Assembly (NCBI RefSeq): GCF_000010725.1 | Contig: NC_013857.1 | Coordinates: 1-64,000 of the forward strand | Source: Azospirillum sp. B510 | GTDB taxonomy: Bacteria; Pseudomonadota; Alphaproteobacteria; Azospirillales; Azospirillaceae | Direction of reading: 5' to 3' | DNA length: 64,000 bases | Shown here: positions 52,374 to 62,022 of the stretch, piece by piece | Layout of the letters: the number at the start of each line of letters is the position of its first letter | Position numbering within the stretch: position 1 is the stretch's first letter | Position numbers and translations under genes: made by a program | Notes under the pieces: model-generated | Database searches by the model: none | Told to the model about the DNA's origin: nothing | The model's input: only the letters and a program-made list of their open reading frames with translations

Positions 52374-53636
52374 CAGGGCAATCGCTTGACCGACGTTAGC
52401 CGCGCTGCCGGATGACGGTTTCGAGGTAGTCGGCGTTCCAGGACATTTTCTTACGCTTGACGGTCAGGCTCTGTTTGCCTGGGGCCTTTCGGATGAGGTT
52501 TATGGCCATGTGCCGGATGGCGGCCATGTTTTGAGGGCCGAAGCCGGACCGCAAGCGGGAGAGGTCGTCGTGGAAGACGACATCAAGCACCCAGTGCAGG
52601 CGGTTCTCGACATGCCAATGGCAGCGGACAGCGTGGGCCAGGAGACGGGCGTCGAGGCGTGCCGAGGAGAGAAAGTAACGCCGTTCTCGGCTGGGCTTAC
52701 CCTCCCGCTCGACGTCGGCCTCGACCATGGCGATGCTGGTCAAGGCGGGGAAGCGGGGCTCGCCCGGGAAGCGGCGGTCGGTGGACAGCCAGTCGACGTC
52801 GTGGCTGACGACATGGTGGCGGACTTCGATCCGGCCATGGTCGCCGTCGGTGGTGGTGAACGTGTCGGATACGCCGTCGCGTGCCTCGCTGAAGTAGCGC
52901 TCGATTTCCCCGCACAGGATCGGCCAGTTGCCCTTCACCGCCAGCAGATAGTCGGCACCCTTGTCGAGAATGGCTTGGGCGATCTTGGTCTGGCACCCCA
53001 TGGCATCGATGGTTACCAATGCTCCGGTCAGGGCCAAGCGCTCCAGCAGCAGTGGAATGGCGGTGATCTCGTTCGACTTCGCCTCGCAGGCTTGCTGGCC
53101 CAGCACCAGCCGCTGTCGGCTGGCCCAGGCGGAGACGAGATGCAGCGGGTTGCGCCCCTGAGCCCGAGCGTGAGCGCGCCGGGAGGTCTTGCCGTCAATG
53201 GCGACGATGTCCGGCTCGCCCTCGCGCAACCCGTCCACCCACGCCGTGAAGCAGGACGAAAACAGCTCGCCATCAAGCGCGTTCATCACGTCGTTGAGCG
53301 TGTCATGGCTGGCGATGCCTCGCCGGTAGGGCAGGAAACGACGCAGAAAGTCCAGGCGATCCTCGCCCCACTCCTCGATCTCGACAAAGTTCTCCGCCCC
53401 ACCCAGGGTGGCACACAGCACCAGGAGCAGGATTTCCGGCAGCGGATATACGACCTTCCATGCCTGACGCGGATCCTCCAGCGCCGAGAAGTGATCCAAC
53501 AGCGACTTGCCAGCCCCTTCCGCCATACCTGCCTCCCATCAATGGAGGCTCCTATGAATCATGCCCGCCCTTCAGAGGGAATCCACAACCGCGTTTAAAC
53601 TCGATGCGTCAAGCGCCGCTTCAAGCGATTGCCCTG
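52374..53636 (-). mobile_element. Intact ISAs1-family insertion sequence
   Basis: The element is 1263 bp. Its terminal inverted repeats are CAGGGCAATCGCTTGA at 52374-52389 and the exact reverse complement at 53621-53636. The flanks carry the same 10-bp target duplication, CCTGCGGAAG, at 52364-52373 and 53637-53646. Perfect ends, a perfect duplication and an uninterrupted transposase indicate a recent, probably active insertion. It landed 67 bp upstream of the aminotransferase start codon. Confidence 0.95.
52396..53526 (-). CDS. ISAs1-family DDE transposase
   Basis: A 376-aa transposase that fills the insertion element. The DDE residues are Asp111 in DIVAIDGKTSRR, Asp174 in LVTIDAMGCQTKIA, and Glu307 in CHWHVENRLHWVLD. 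The last block is typical of ISAs1 (H-repeat-like) enzymes. The N-terminal part (GKSLLDHFSALEDPR) matches the family, and length fits. It reads leftward, antisense to the aminotransferase on its right, so read-through could produce an antisense effect only on the left gene's region. Confidence 0.95.
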   Translation of the reverse strand: MAEGAGKSLLDHFSALEDPRQAWKVVYPLPEILLLVLCATLGGAENFVEIEEWGEDRLDFLRRFLPYRRGIASHDTLNDVMNALDGELFSSCFTAWVDGLREGEPDIVAIDGKTSRRAHARAQGRNPLHLVSAWASRQRLVLGQQACEAKSNEITAIPLLLERLALTGALVTIDAMGCQTKIAQAILDKGADYLLAVKGNWPILCGEIERYFSEARDGVSDTFTTTDGDHGRIEVRHHVVSHDVDWLSTDRRFPGEPRFPALTSIAMVEADVEREGKPSRERRYFLSSARLDARLLAHAVRCHWHVENRLHWVLDVVFHDDLSRLRSGFGPQNMAAIRHMAINLIRKAPGKQSLTVKRKKMSWNADYLETVIRQRG

Positions 53637-53713
53637 CCTGCGGAAGCCGGTACTGGACAGCCTTGCCCCGCAGCCTCCATCTTGTGCGTCCGTTCGCATG
53701 AGGAGGCTTTCCG

Positions 53714-54877
53714 GTGAAGTCGGGCAACGCGCTGCTGTCCAGCTATGGCACCACCATTTTCGAAGTCATGTCCCGCCTGTCGGAGGAGCATGGCGCGATC
53801 AACCTGGGCCAGGGGTTTCCCGACGACCGCGGCCCCGCCGACGTGTTGCGGACCGCGGCCGACGCGCTGCTGACCGGCTGGAACCAGTACCCGTCGATGA
53901 TGGGCACCCCCGACCTGCGTCAGGCGCTGGCCGCCCACGCCGGCCGCTTCTACGGTCTCGACATCGACTGGAGGACCGAGACGATGGTCACCTCCGGCGC
54001 GACCGAGGCGCTGACCGCCTGCCTGCTCGGCCTGATCAACCCGGGCGACGAGGTCGTGCTCTTCCAGCCGATGTATGACAGCTATCTGCCCATTGTCCGG
54101 CTGGCCGGCGGCGTGCCGCGCTTCGTCTCGCTGAAGGCGCCGGATTGGAGCTTCAGCCGCGCCGACCTGGAGGCCGCCTTCTCCCCCCGGACCAAGCTGG
54201 TGCTGATCAACGATCCGCTGAACCCGGCGGCCAAGGTCTTCGAGCGGGCGGAGCTGGAGCTGATCGCCGAGTTCGTCCAGCGTCATGACGCCTTCGCCGT
54301 CTGCGACGAGGTGTATGAGCACATCGTCTTCGACGGGCGCCGCCACATCCCCCTGATGACGCTGCCGGGGATGCGCGACCGCTGCCTGAAGATCGGCTCG
54401 GCCGGCAAGACCTTCTCGCTGACCGGCTGGAAGGTCGGCTATGTCACCGCCGCTCCGCATCTTTTGCAGCCGGTGGCCAAGGCGCACCAGTTCCTGACCT
54501 TCACCACCCCGCCGAACCTCCAGACCGCCGTCGCCTACGGCCTGGGCAAGGAGGAGGATTATTTCACCGGGCTCGCCGCCGGACTCCAGGCCAAGCGTGA
54601 CCGGCTGTCGGCCGGGTTGGCCTCGGCCGGCTTCGAGGTGCTGCCCAGCGCCGGCACCTATTTCGTCGCCGCCGACATTTCCCGTTTCGGCTTCGACGGC
54701 GACGATCAGGCCTTCTGCCGCTGGCTGGTGGCCGAGGCGAAGGTCGCCGCCATTCCGGTCAGCGCCTTTTTCGTGGAAAACGCCCCGACCAACGTGGTGC
54801 GCTTCTGCTTTTCCAAAAGGGATGAAGTGCTCGACGGCGCCATCGACCGGCTGCGCAGCCGGTTCGTATCGCGATAG
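53714..54877 (+). CDS. Class I/II PLP aminotransferase
   Basis: A 387-aa fold-type I aminotransferase. PLP Lys232 lies in GSAGKTFSLTGWKVGY, and the cofactor-contacting Asp-Tyr pair is in VCDEVYEHIVFDG. INDPLNPAAKVF replaces the common NNPHNPTGxxF. It resembles kynurenine/methionine (YbdL-like) aminotransferases (INLGQGFPD near the start), but the amino donor is uncertain. The start is GTG with AGGAGG 7 bp upstream. The insertion sequence ends 67 bp upstream of the start, so the native promoter is probably separated from the gene. Confidence 0.92.
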   Translation: MKSGNALLSSYGTTIFEVMSRLSEEHGAINLGQGFPDDRGPADVLRTAADALLTGWNQYPSMMGTPDLRQALAAHAGRFYGLDIDWRTETMVTSGATEALTACLLGLINPGDEVVLFQPMYDSYLPIVRLAGGVPRFVSLKAPDWSFSRADLEAAFSPRTKLVLINDPLNPAAKVFERAELELIAEFVQRHDAFAVCDEVYEHIVFDGRRHIPLMTLPGMRDRCLKIGSAGKTFSLTGWKVGYVTAAPHLLQPVAKAHQFLTFTTPPNLQTAVAYGLGKEEDYFTGLAAGLQAKRDRLSAGLASAGFEVLPSAGTYFVAADISRFGFDGDDQAFCRWLVAEAKVAAIPVSAFFVENAPTNVVRFCFSKRDEVLDGAIDRLRSRFVSR

Positions 54878-55026
54878 GGCTTGACTCCCTTGCTCATCTC
54901 ATGAGGTGAATACCTAAATATTCGGCAAGTCTTAATCGATTGGTGCGATGATCGGTTTATCCCCCACCGGTCCCGCCCCGACATGGCGGACCGGCGCGGG
55001 GACGGTGGAACGGCGGAGCGCAGGTC

Positions 55027-56685
55027 ATGCCACGTCTCCCGACCCTTCGGTTGCCATCCATCAGGATGCCGTCCTTCCGCAACGGCGTCCTGGCCATCGC
55101 CGCCCTGGCGCTGGCCGGGGTGTGGGTCGGCTATGCCGTGATGGCCTCCTCCATGCTGGAGTCCCAGATGCGGGAGGCGATCGTCAATGCCCAGACGACC
55201 GCGCGCGCCTATGAAAGCAGCACCAGCCGCACCCTGCACGATGTCGATACGACGCTGCGCTCCTTCGCCGAACGCTATGCCGAAGGCGGGCTGCCGCGGG
55301 CGCGCCGCATCATCGACGACGGCCTCTATGACAGCTCCCTGATCCATCATTTCAGCGTTTTCGGGCCAGATGGCCTCCAACGCTTCCGCAGCGAGGGGAA
55401 CGGCCCGCCCGACACGCTGGAGGGCAGCGGCCTGACCGCCTATCACCAGGGGGAGGGGCGGTCGCTGATGAAGGTCGGCCCGCCCGTCACCGGCTCGGCG
55501 GCCAGGCGGCCGTTGCTGCGCGTCTCGCGCCGGCTGGAGGACGCGGCGGGGGACTTCGCCGGGGTGGTGGTGGCCAATGTCGATCCCGATTATCTGTCCG
55601 ATTTCTACCGGCAGGCCGATGTCGGCCGCAATGGGGTGGTCACGCTGGTCGGGCTGGACCGGATCATCCGCGCCCGCGGCTCCAAGGATGGCAAGGACGC
55701 CGTCGGGCTCGACAGCACCCGCTCGAACCTGTGGACGGCGGTGCGGCAATCGCTGACCGGGGTGTTCTGGCAGGACAGCATCGCCGATGGCATGCGCCGC
55801 GCCTACGCCTACCGGCCGGTGGAGGGCTATCCGCTGATCCTCGTCGTCGGTATCGCCGTGAAGGACATCGACGCCGAGGTCGCCGGCTTCCGCGGGCAGA
55901 TGCGGATCATCGCCGGCCTGTTCAGCGTCTCGGTCCTGCTGGTCGCCGGCTTCCTGCTGGTCCAGCACCGCAACGCCGAGCGGCTGGCGGCGGCGCTGGC
56001 GGTCAACCGCGATTTCCTCGCCCGTGTCAGCCATGAATTCCGCACGCCGCTGAACGCGATCATCGGCTTCTCCGAGATCATCAAGGACCAGATGTTCGGA
56101 CCCGATGCCGGTCCCCGCTATGCCGACTACGCCCGTGACATCCACACCTCCGGCCAGCATCTGCTGACCCTGATCGACGACATCCTCGACCTGTCCCGGT
56201 TGCAGGCCGGCAAGTTCGCCCTGCTGATGGAGGATGTCGATCCGGTCGCCGCCGCCGAGTGGGCGATCCGCATCGTGACGCCCCAGGCGGAGCAGAAATC
56301 GATCCACCTGGAGATCAAACGGCCACCGTCCCCGACCCTGGTGCGGGCGGATGAGCGGGCGTTGAAGCAGATGCTGTTGAACCTGTTGAGCAACGCCCTG
56401 AAATTCACCCCGGAGAATGGGCGGGTGCTGGTCAGCGTCGGGCGTGGGACCCATGGCCGCTGCATCGTCCGCATCACCGACACCGGCATCGGCATGACGG
56501 CGGAGGAACTGCGCCAGGCCTCCGTCCCCTTCGGCCAGACGGCGGCCCTCGTCGCCCATCCGGGCCGTGGCACCGGCCTCGGCCTGCCCATCGTCAAGTC
56601 GCTGATCGAGGCGCATGGCGGCAGTCTGCGCATCGACAGCCGGCCCGGCCAGGGCAGCCAGATCACATTGGAATTCACCGCCTGA
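55027..56685 (+). CDS. Sensor histidine kinase with periplasmic Cache-like domain
   Basis: A 552-aa membrane kinase. TM1 is about 20-42 and TM2 about 290-313; the intervening domain (VDTTLRSFAERYAEGGLPRA, LLRVSRRLEDAAGDFAGVVV) looks like a double-Cache/PDC sensor. The cytoplasmic part has the H-box with His336 in RVSHEFRTPLNAIIGFSE, the N-box LLNLLSNALKFTP, the G1 box DTGIGM and the G2 box GTGLGLPIVKSL. There is no receiver domain and no adjacent response-regulator gene, so it is an orphan. Signal is unknown. Confidence 0.94.
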   Translation: MPRLPTLRLPSIRMPSFRNGVLAIAALALAGVWVGYAVMASSMLESQMREAIVNAQTTARAYESSTSRTLHDVDTTLRSFAERYAEGGLPRARRIIDDGLYDSSLIHHFSVFGPDGLQRFRSEGNGPPDTLEGSGLTAYHQGEGRSLMKVGPPVTGSAARRPLLRVSRRLEDAAGDFAGVVVANVDPDYLSDFYRQADVGRNGVVTLVGLDRIIRARGSKDGKDAVGLDSTRSNLWTAVRQSLTGVFWQDSIADGMRRAYAYRPVEGYPLILVVGIAVKDIDAEVAGFRGQMRIIAGLFSVSVLLVAGFLLVQHRNAERLAAALAVNRDFLARVSHEFRTPLNAIIGFSEIIKDQMFGPDAGPRYADYARDIHTSGQHLLTLIDDILDLSRLQAGKFALLMEDVDPVAAAEWAIRIVTPQAEQKSIHLEIKRPPSPTLVRADERALKQMLLNLLSNALKFTPENGRVLVSVGRGTHGRCIVRITDTGIGMTAEELRQASVPFGQTAALVAHPGRGTGLGLPIVKSLIEAHGGSLRIDSRPGQGSQITLEFTA

Positions 56686-56870
56686 CCGTTCCGATCGGGC
56701 CGCTGCCCTCCTCCATGTCGGCGATCTTCGCGGCGGCGCCGCAAAGCCATGGCGAAACCCCCGCCGCTTGGGCATACTCCGCGCCGGTTTTGTCCAGGTC
56801 CGAGCCGACGCCAGGGCTGTCCCCGGCCGCGTGCTTCCGGATCCACCCGCGGAATTGGGGCCTGTCTCGA

Positions 56871-59800
56871 ATGTTGCGTGCGCTGGCGCGTGTCTGTGCC
56901 GTTCTTGTCGCGTGCTCCGGCACGCTCACCGTATCCCAGACCTTCGCCGCCGACCCGCCGGCCGAACCGGTGCCCTTCGGCGTCGCCAGCGTCGAGGTGG
57001 TGGCGGAGCGTGATACGCCACAGGCCTGCTTCACCTTCACCGACCGGCTGGAGCGCTCGCGCGCCGTCAACTACCGCGACTATGTCGCGGTGGAGCCGGC
57101 GGTGGACGGCGCCGCCATCGCCCGCGACCGCACGCTCTGCGTCGAGGGGCTCCAGCATGGCGAGACCTACCGCGTCACGCTGAGGGACGGGCTTCCCGGC
57201 GCCGACGGCAAGCGGCTTCCGGCGGCCGACACCCGCGAGGTGCAGGTGCCCAACCGCAAGCCGTCGCTGGCCTTCCGCGGCGCCGGCTACATCCTGCCGC
57301 GCGTCGGCGCGGACGGGCTGCCGCTGCGCTCGATCAATCTGGACCGGGCGAAGCTCCAGGTGCTGCGCATCACCGACCGGGCGCTGGTCGAGAAGATCTA
57401 TTTCGGCCGCATCACCCAGCAGATGACCGACTACGACATCGGCGAGATCCTCGACAAGTCGGGCCAGGAGGTCTGGCGGGGCGAGATGGGCATCGGCAAC
57501 CAGCCCAACCGCACCGTCACCACCGCCTTTCCCATCGATGCCGTGCTGGGCAAGCTCGACCCCGGCGTCTATGTCGCCGTCGCCGGCGCCGACGAGATCA
57601 AGCCGGGCGGCTGGGACCGCAAGGCGACCCAGTGGTTCGTCGTCTCCGACCTTGGCCTCAACACCATCCTGGGCGAGGATTCGCTGGTGGTCTTCGCCCG
57701 CTCCGCCCAGTCGGCGGCGCCGGCCGCCGGGGTGGAGCTGCGTCTGGTCGCCCGCAACGGCACCGAGCTGGGGCGGGTCCAGACCGGGGAGGACGGGCTT
57801 GGCCGCTTCGACCTCGCCGCCTTGCGCGCCGCCGGGGCCGAGCCGGTCCAGGCCCTGTTCGCCGCGCGTGGCGACGGCGACTTCGCCTTTCTGGACCTGA
57901 CCGCCGGCGGCGCCCCGCCGGCCGAGGCGCCCGACAGGCCGGCCACCGCCGTCCGTCCGGTCACCGGCGGGCTCGACGCCTATCTCTACACCGAACGCGG
58001 CATCTACCGGCCGGGCGAGACGGTGCATGTGACCGCGCTCCTGCGCGACGCCGACCTGAACCCGCCGGCCGGCAAACCGCTGACCATCCGCATCCTGCGC
58101 CCCGATGGTTTCGAGGTCGAACGCCGCAGCCTGACCGACAGCGGGGCCGGCGGCTATGCCACCCGTGTCGAACTGCCGATGAACGCCTATCCTGGTAACT
58201 GGGTCGTCACCGCCCATGCCGAGCCGGACGGTCCGGCCATCGGCAAGGCCGAGTTCCTGCTGGAGGATTTCGTGCCGCCGCGGCTCGACGTGGCGCTGGC
58301 CTCCCCGACGACGGAGCTGGCGGCCGACGGCGAGGCCGACATCGCGCTCGACAGCCATTACCTCTACGGCGCGCCCGCCTCCGGCCTGCCGGGCGAGCTG
58401 ACGGTGACGCTGCGCACCGCCGCCAACCCCTATCCCGGCCTGCCGGGCTATCATTTCGGCCTGGTCCAGGAGGAGGTGAAGCCGGCCCGCGCCGACCTGC
58501 CGGGCTTCATCACCGACTCCAACGGTTCCGCCCGCCTGAAGGTCAAGCTGCCGCGTCCGCCCGAAAGCACCCGTCCGCTGGAGGCGGTGGTGCGCGCCAC
58601 CCTGTTCGACATCGGCGGCCGTCCGGTCGGCCGCGACTTCGTGCTGCCGGTTCGCCACCAGCCCTTCGCCATCGGCATCAAGCCGCGCTTCGAGGGTGAC
58701 GGCGTGCCGGAGGGGGCCACCGCCGGCTTCGACGTCGTCGCCGTCGGTCCCGACGGCAAGCCGACCGACCGCGCCGACCTCTCCTACGAGCTGTTCGAGG
58801 AGGAGTATGATTACGCGTGGTACGAGGCGAACGGCCGCTGGGACTACAAGGTCACGGTGAAGGACCAGCGGGTGACCGGCGGTTCGCTGTCGGCCCAGGC
58901 CGCCGCGCCGGTCGCGGTGGAGACCCCGGTGGCCGCCGGCCGCTATCGGCTGGAGGTGTTCGACCCCAAGACCGGCGTCGCCAGCAGCTTCCGTTTCGCC
59001 GCCGGCTGGTGGATGACCCCGACCGCCGGCGAGCGGCCGGACGCCGTCGACGTCTCGGTGATGATGCCGGCCTACCGTGTCGGCGAAAGCGCCTGGGTCT
59101 TCGTCAAGCCGCCCTATGACAGCCAGGTTCTGGTCGCCGTGGCCGACCGTGGCGTCACCTATGCCGTCACCCGCGCCATCGGCCCGCAGGGCGCCTTCCT
59201 GGAAATTCCGGTCGGGCAGGGCTGGACCAGCGGCGCCCATATCCTGGCGACCGCCTTCGCCACCTCCGATCCGCAGTCGAGGAAGCCGCCGCGCCGCGCC
59301 GTCGGTCTGGCGTGGTTGGCGATGGACAAGGCGCCGCGCACGCTGGATGTCCGCCTCTCCGCCCCGGCGGAGACCGAGCCGCGCCGCGCCATGTCCGCCG
59401 ACGTCACCGTCACCGAGGTGGCGGAGGGCAAGCAGGCCTTCGTCACCCTGGCCGCCGTCGACGAGGCGGTGATGCAGCTGACCGACCAGCCGTCGCCCGA
59501 TCCGGCCCGCCATTATCTGCGCAAGCGGCCGCTCAGCGTGGAACTGCGCGACTCCTATGGCCGCCTGATCGACCCGGCCGGGCTGGACGCCACCCGTCCG
59601 CCGGCCCAGCCGGCGCCGCGCCTGCATCAGGTCGCCGGGCTGGTCCCGCCCAAATCGGAACGGGTTGTCTCGCTCTATTCCGGCATCCTGACCGTCGGGG
59701 CCGACGGCAAGGTCTCCGTACCCTTCGAACTGCCCGACTTCCAGGGACGCCTGCGCCTGATGGCCGTCGCCTGGAGCGAGGGGCGCGTCGGCCATGCCGA

Positions 59801-61661
59801 AAGCCAGGTTCTCGTCCGCGACCCTGTGGTCGCCGACGCCGTGCTGCCGCGCTTCCTCGCTCCCGGCGACTCGGCGCAGGTGCTGCTGTCGCTCGACAAC
59901 CTGAACGGCCCGTCCGGCGACTACCGGATGAGTCTGACCGCCGAGGGGGCCGTCTCCATCGCGCGGGGCGAGTCGGGTGGTGAGCCGGGCGCCGATCTGG
60001 CGGTGCCGAAGCTGGCGCGCGGCAAGCGGGCGACCGCCGGCCGCGTCCTGACCGCCACCGCGGTCGGGTCCGGCCATGTCACGCTGGACGTGACCGGTCC
60101 GGAGGGCGTCCGCGTCACCCGGCGCTGGGACGTCACCGTTCGTCCGGCCACCTCGGCGGTGTCGCGCCGGGCCACCGCCGCCCTGCCGGCCGACAAGAGC
60201 CTGACCCTTCCCGCCGACCTTACCGCCGGCCTGCGGCCGGAGACCCTGTCGGTCGGCGCGACCGTGGCTCCGTTGCCCGATCTTGATGTGCCGGGGCTGC
60301 TCTTCGCGCTCGACCGCGCGACGGTGGGCGGGACGGAGCAGACCGCCAGCCGCCTGCTGCCGCTGCTGTCGATGAGCGATGTGGCCGCCGGCCTCGGCAT
60401 CGCGCCGGAGGACCGCATCAAGGCGCGCGTCCAGCGCGGCGTCGACCGGCTGATGACCTTCCAGCGGCTCGACGGCGCCTTCGCCGCCTGGTCGCCCAAG
60501 GGCGATCTCGACCCCTGGCTGACCGCCTACGCGGTCGATGTGCTTGGCCGGGCCAAGGCCGCCGGCTACCGCATTCCCGACCAGCCCTATCGCAAGGGCC
60601 TGGACTGGCTGAAGCAGGCCATCGACAATTCCTGGGTCGAGACCGCCGACCTGCCGGGCCGCGCCTATGCGCTCTATGTGCTGGCGCGGGCGAAGATGAT
60701 CGATGCCGGCGCCGTGCGCTATTTCCGTGAGAATTACTGGGACCGGCTGCAAACCGACTTCGGCCGGGCCCAGATCGCCGCGGCGACCGCCGTTCTGGGC
60801 GATCAGGCCGGGGCGACGGAGGCCTTTTCCAAGCTGACCGGGGCCCGCATGGTGACCGCCAGCCTGCGCGACCAGGGCTCCTCGCTCAGGGACGAGGCGG
60901 GTGTGGTGGCGCTGATGGGCGAGAGCGGGGCGGTGGACCGCGACCGCATCTTCCAGGCCGGCGAGCGCGTGGCGAAGACCTTCGCCGCCGTGCGGACCAC
61001 CAACCTACAGGAGCAGGCCTGGCTGCTGCTGGCCGCCAAGGCGTTGATCGACCGCGCGGCGCCGATGAAGCTCGCCATCGGCGACCAGACGGTGGACAAC
61101 GCCAAACCGCAGATCCTGCCCGTCAACCCGGCCGCGCCGCCGGCGATCCGCAATCTGGGCGGCGAGGTCCGGCAGACGCTGTCGGTGGCCGGCATTCCCG
61201 AGCAGCCGGCCGGTGCCGAGGAGCAGGGGATGACCATCCGCCGCCGCCTGTTCGACATGGCCGGACGTCCGGTCGATCCGGCCGGAATCCGCCACAATGA
61301 CCTGTTGGTGGTGATCCTGGAAGGCGAGGTCGGTGACCCGCTCGACCATTCGGTTCTGGTCAGCGATCCGCTGCCGGCGGGGCTGGAGATCGAGAATGTC
61401 CGCCTTGCCAACAGCGGCCAGCTCGGCAAGCTGTCCTGGCTCGGCGAACTGTCGGCGGTTCGCAATGTCGAGTTCCGCGAGGACCGCTTCCTGGCCGCGG
61501 TCGACCTGCCCAAGACGGCCCCGCGTTTCCGGCTGGTCTATCTGGTCCGCGCCGTCACTCCCGGCGATTTCGCCGCCCCCGGCGCCCAGGTGCAGGATCT
61601 GCAACGCCCCCATCTGTCCGCCCGCACCGCGGCCTCCCGGCTGCGCGTGCTGCCGGAGTGA
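56871..61661 (+). CDS. Alpha-2-macroglobulin family protein lacking the thioester
   Basis: A 1596-aa envelope protein. The N-terminus is a secretion signal; AVLVAC-S near residue 15 could be a lipobox, or cleavage may follow TFA at about residue 26. Repeated beta-sandwich MG-type domains fill the first 1100 residues (YLYTERGIYRPGETVHV is the usual bait-side block), then a helical domain follows (about 1145-1450). The thioester motif CxEQ reads Gly1154-Thr-Glu-Gln in VGGTEQTASRLL, so a covalent trap cannot form. Most members lie beside a class A PBP gene; none is here. Role is probably periplasmic protease inhibition, by non-covalent trapping. Confidence 0.93.
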   Translation: MLRALARVCAVLVACSGTLTVSQTFAADPPAEPVPFGVASVEVVAERDTPQACFTFTDRLERSRAVNYRDYVAVEPAVDGAAIARDRTLCVEGLQHGETYRVTLRDGLPGADGKRLPAADTREVQVPNRKPSLAFRGAGYILPRVGADGLPLRSINLDRAKLQVLRITDRALVEKIYFGRITQQMTDYDIGEILDKSGQEVWRGEMGIGNQPNRTVTTAFPIDAVLGKLDPGVYVAVAGADEIKPGGWDRKATQWFVVSDLGLNTILGEDSLVVFARSAQSAAPAAGVELRLVARNGTELGRVQTGEDGLGRFDLAALRAAGAEPVQALFAARGDGDFAFLDLTAGGAPPAEAPDRPATAVRPVTGGLDAYLYTERGIYRPGETVHVTALLRDADLNPPAGKPLTIRILRPDGFEVERRSLTDSGAGGYATRVELPMNAYPGNWVVTAHAEPDGPAIGKAEFLLEDFVPPRLDVALASPTTELAADGEADIALDSHYLYGAPASGLPGELTVTLRTAANPYPGLPGYHFGLVQEEVKPARADLPGFITDSNGSARLKVKLPRPPESTRPLEAVVRATLFDIGGRPVGRDFVLPVRHQPFAIGIKPRFEGDGVPEGATAGFDVVAVGPDGKPTDRADLSYELFEEEYDYAWYEANGRWDYKVTVKDQRVTGGSLSAQAAAPVAVETPVAAGRYRLEVFDPKTGVASSFRFAAGWWMTPTAGERPDAVDVSVMMPAYRVGESAWVFVKPPYDSQVLVAVADRGVTYAVTRAIGPQGAFLEIPVGQGWTSGAHILATAFATSDPQSRKPPRRAVGLAWLAMDKAPRTLDVRLSAPAETEPRRAMSADVTVTEVAEGKQAFVTLAAVDEAVMQLTDQPSPDPARHYLRKRPLSVELRDSYGRLIDPAGLDATRPPAQPAPRLHQVAGLVPPKSERVVSLYSGILTVGADGKVSVPFELPDFQGRLRLMAVAWSEGRVGHAESQVLVRDPVVADAVLPRFLAPGDSAQVLLSLDNLNGPSGDYRMSLTAEGAVSIARGESGGEPGADLAVPKLARGKRATAGRVLTATAVGSGHVTLDVTGPEGVRVTRRWDVTVRPATSAVSRRATAALPADKSLTLPADLTAGLRPETLSVGATVAPLPDLDVPGLLFALDRATVGGTEQTASRLLPLLSMSDVAAGLGIAPEDRIKARVQRGVDRLMTFQRLDGAFAAWSPKGDLDPWLTAYAVDVLGRAKAAGYRIPDQPYRKGLDWLKQAIDNSWVETADLPGRAYALYVLARAKMIDAGAVRYFRENYWDRLQTDFGRAQIAAATAVLGDQAGATEAFSKLTGARMVTASLRDQGSSLRDEAGVVALMGESGAVDRDRIFQAGERVAKTFAAVRTTNLQEQAWLLLAAKALIDRAAPMKLAIGDQTVDNAKPQILPVNPAAPPAIRNLGGEVRQTLSVAGIPEQPAGAEEQGMTIRRRLFDMAGRPVDPAGIRHNDLLVVILEGEVGDPLDHSVLVSDPLPAGLEIENVRLANSGQLGKLSWLGELSAVRNVEFREDRFLAAVDLPKTAPRFRLVYLVRAVTPGDFAAPGAQVQDLQRPHLSARTAASRLRVLPE

Positions 61662-61678
61662 GGTCATCGACAGGGAGA

Positions 61679-61700
61679 GGGGGACCGGGAACGGTCCCCC
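61679..61700. terminator. Hairpin after the macroglobulin gene
   Basis: GGGGGACC-GGGAAC-GGTCCCCC forms a perfect 8-bp stem 17 bp after the stop codon. No T tract follows. It most likely ends the long macroglobulin transcript. Confidence 0.55.
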
Positions 61701-61725
61701 CTCCGGACATCGGTGATTTCTCTAG

Positions 61726-61755
61726 CGTCGTGCGTTTACCATGAAACGCGCGACG
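61726..61755. repeat. Conserved-looking intergenic hairpin
   Basis: CGTCGTGCGTTT-ACCATG-AAACGCGCGACG forms a 12-bp stem with one G-T wobble in the macroglobulin downstream gap. A second dyad, AAATCG-AGTC-CGATTT, follows near 61793. The pair resembles palindromic intergenic repeats known from alphaproteobacteria, but no second copy is visible in this window. Confidence 0.45.
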
Positions 61756-61833
61756 CCATGGCTTTATGTCTGACGATCGGATTCACGCTTCAAATCGAGT
61801 CCGATTTCACGCGATCCGCCCTAAAGGCGTTTT

Positions 61834-62022
61834 CTAAAGATAGCTCTGTTCCCTGCGGTGGTTCTCCCGCCGCCGGACGAACAGGCTCAATGCTGCGACC
61901 ACGACCGCGAAGCACAGGGTCAGCATCACGTAGAAGGCCAATGCGAGGCCCACGGTCAGGGTGCCGACCAGCACCATGGCCAATATCCAGACGCCCAACG
62001 ATACGATGGCGCGCGCCGACAT
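61834..62022 (-). CDS. Small two-helix membrane protein
   Basis: A 62-aa protein made of two consecutive hydrophobic helices (IVSLGVWILAMVLVGTLT and LALAFYVMLTLCFAVVVAA) and a basic tail (RRRENHRREQ). The ATG at 62022 has CAGGAGACAACCC upstream, a good ribosome-binding site. The function is unknown. It is divergent from nothing close and lies between the macroglobulin and MerR genes. The longer frame to 62065 is less likely because the ribosome-binding site fits the internal start. Confidence 0.6.
   Translation of the reverse strand: MSARAIVSLGVWILAMVLVGTLTVGLALAFYVMLTLCFAVVVAALSLFVRRRENHRREQSYL

Noticed and set aside
56127..60752. 1541-residue minus-strand frame opposite the macroglobulin
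   Set aside because: Composition is Gly/Arg/Gln/His-biased as in reverse-frame shadows, while the plus strand has domain-level matches.
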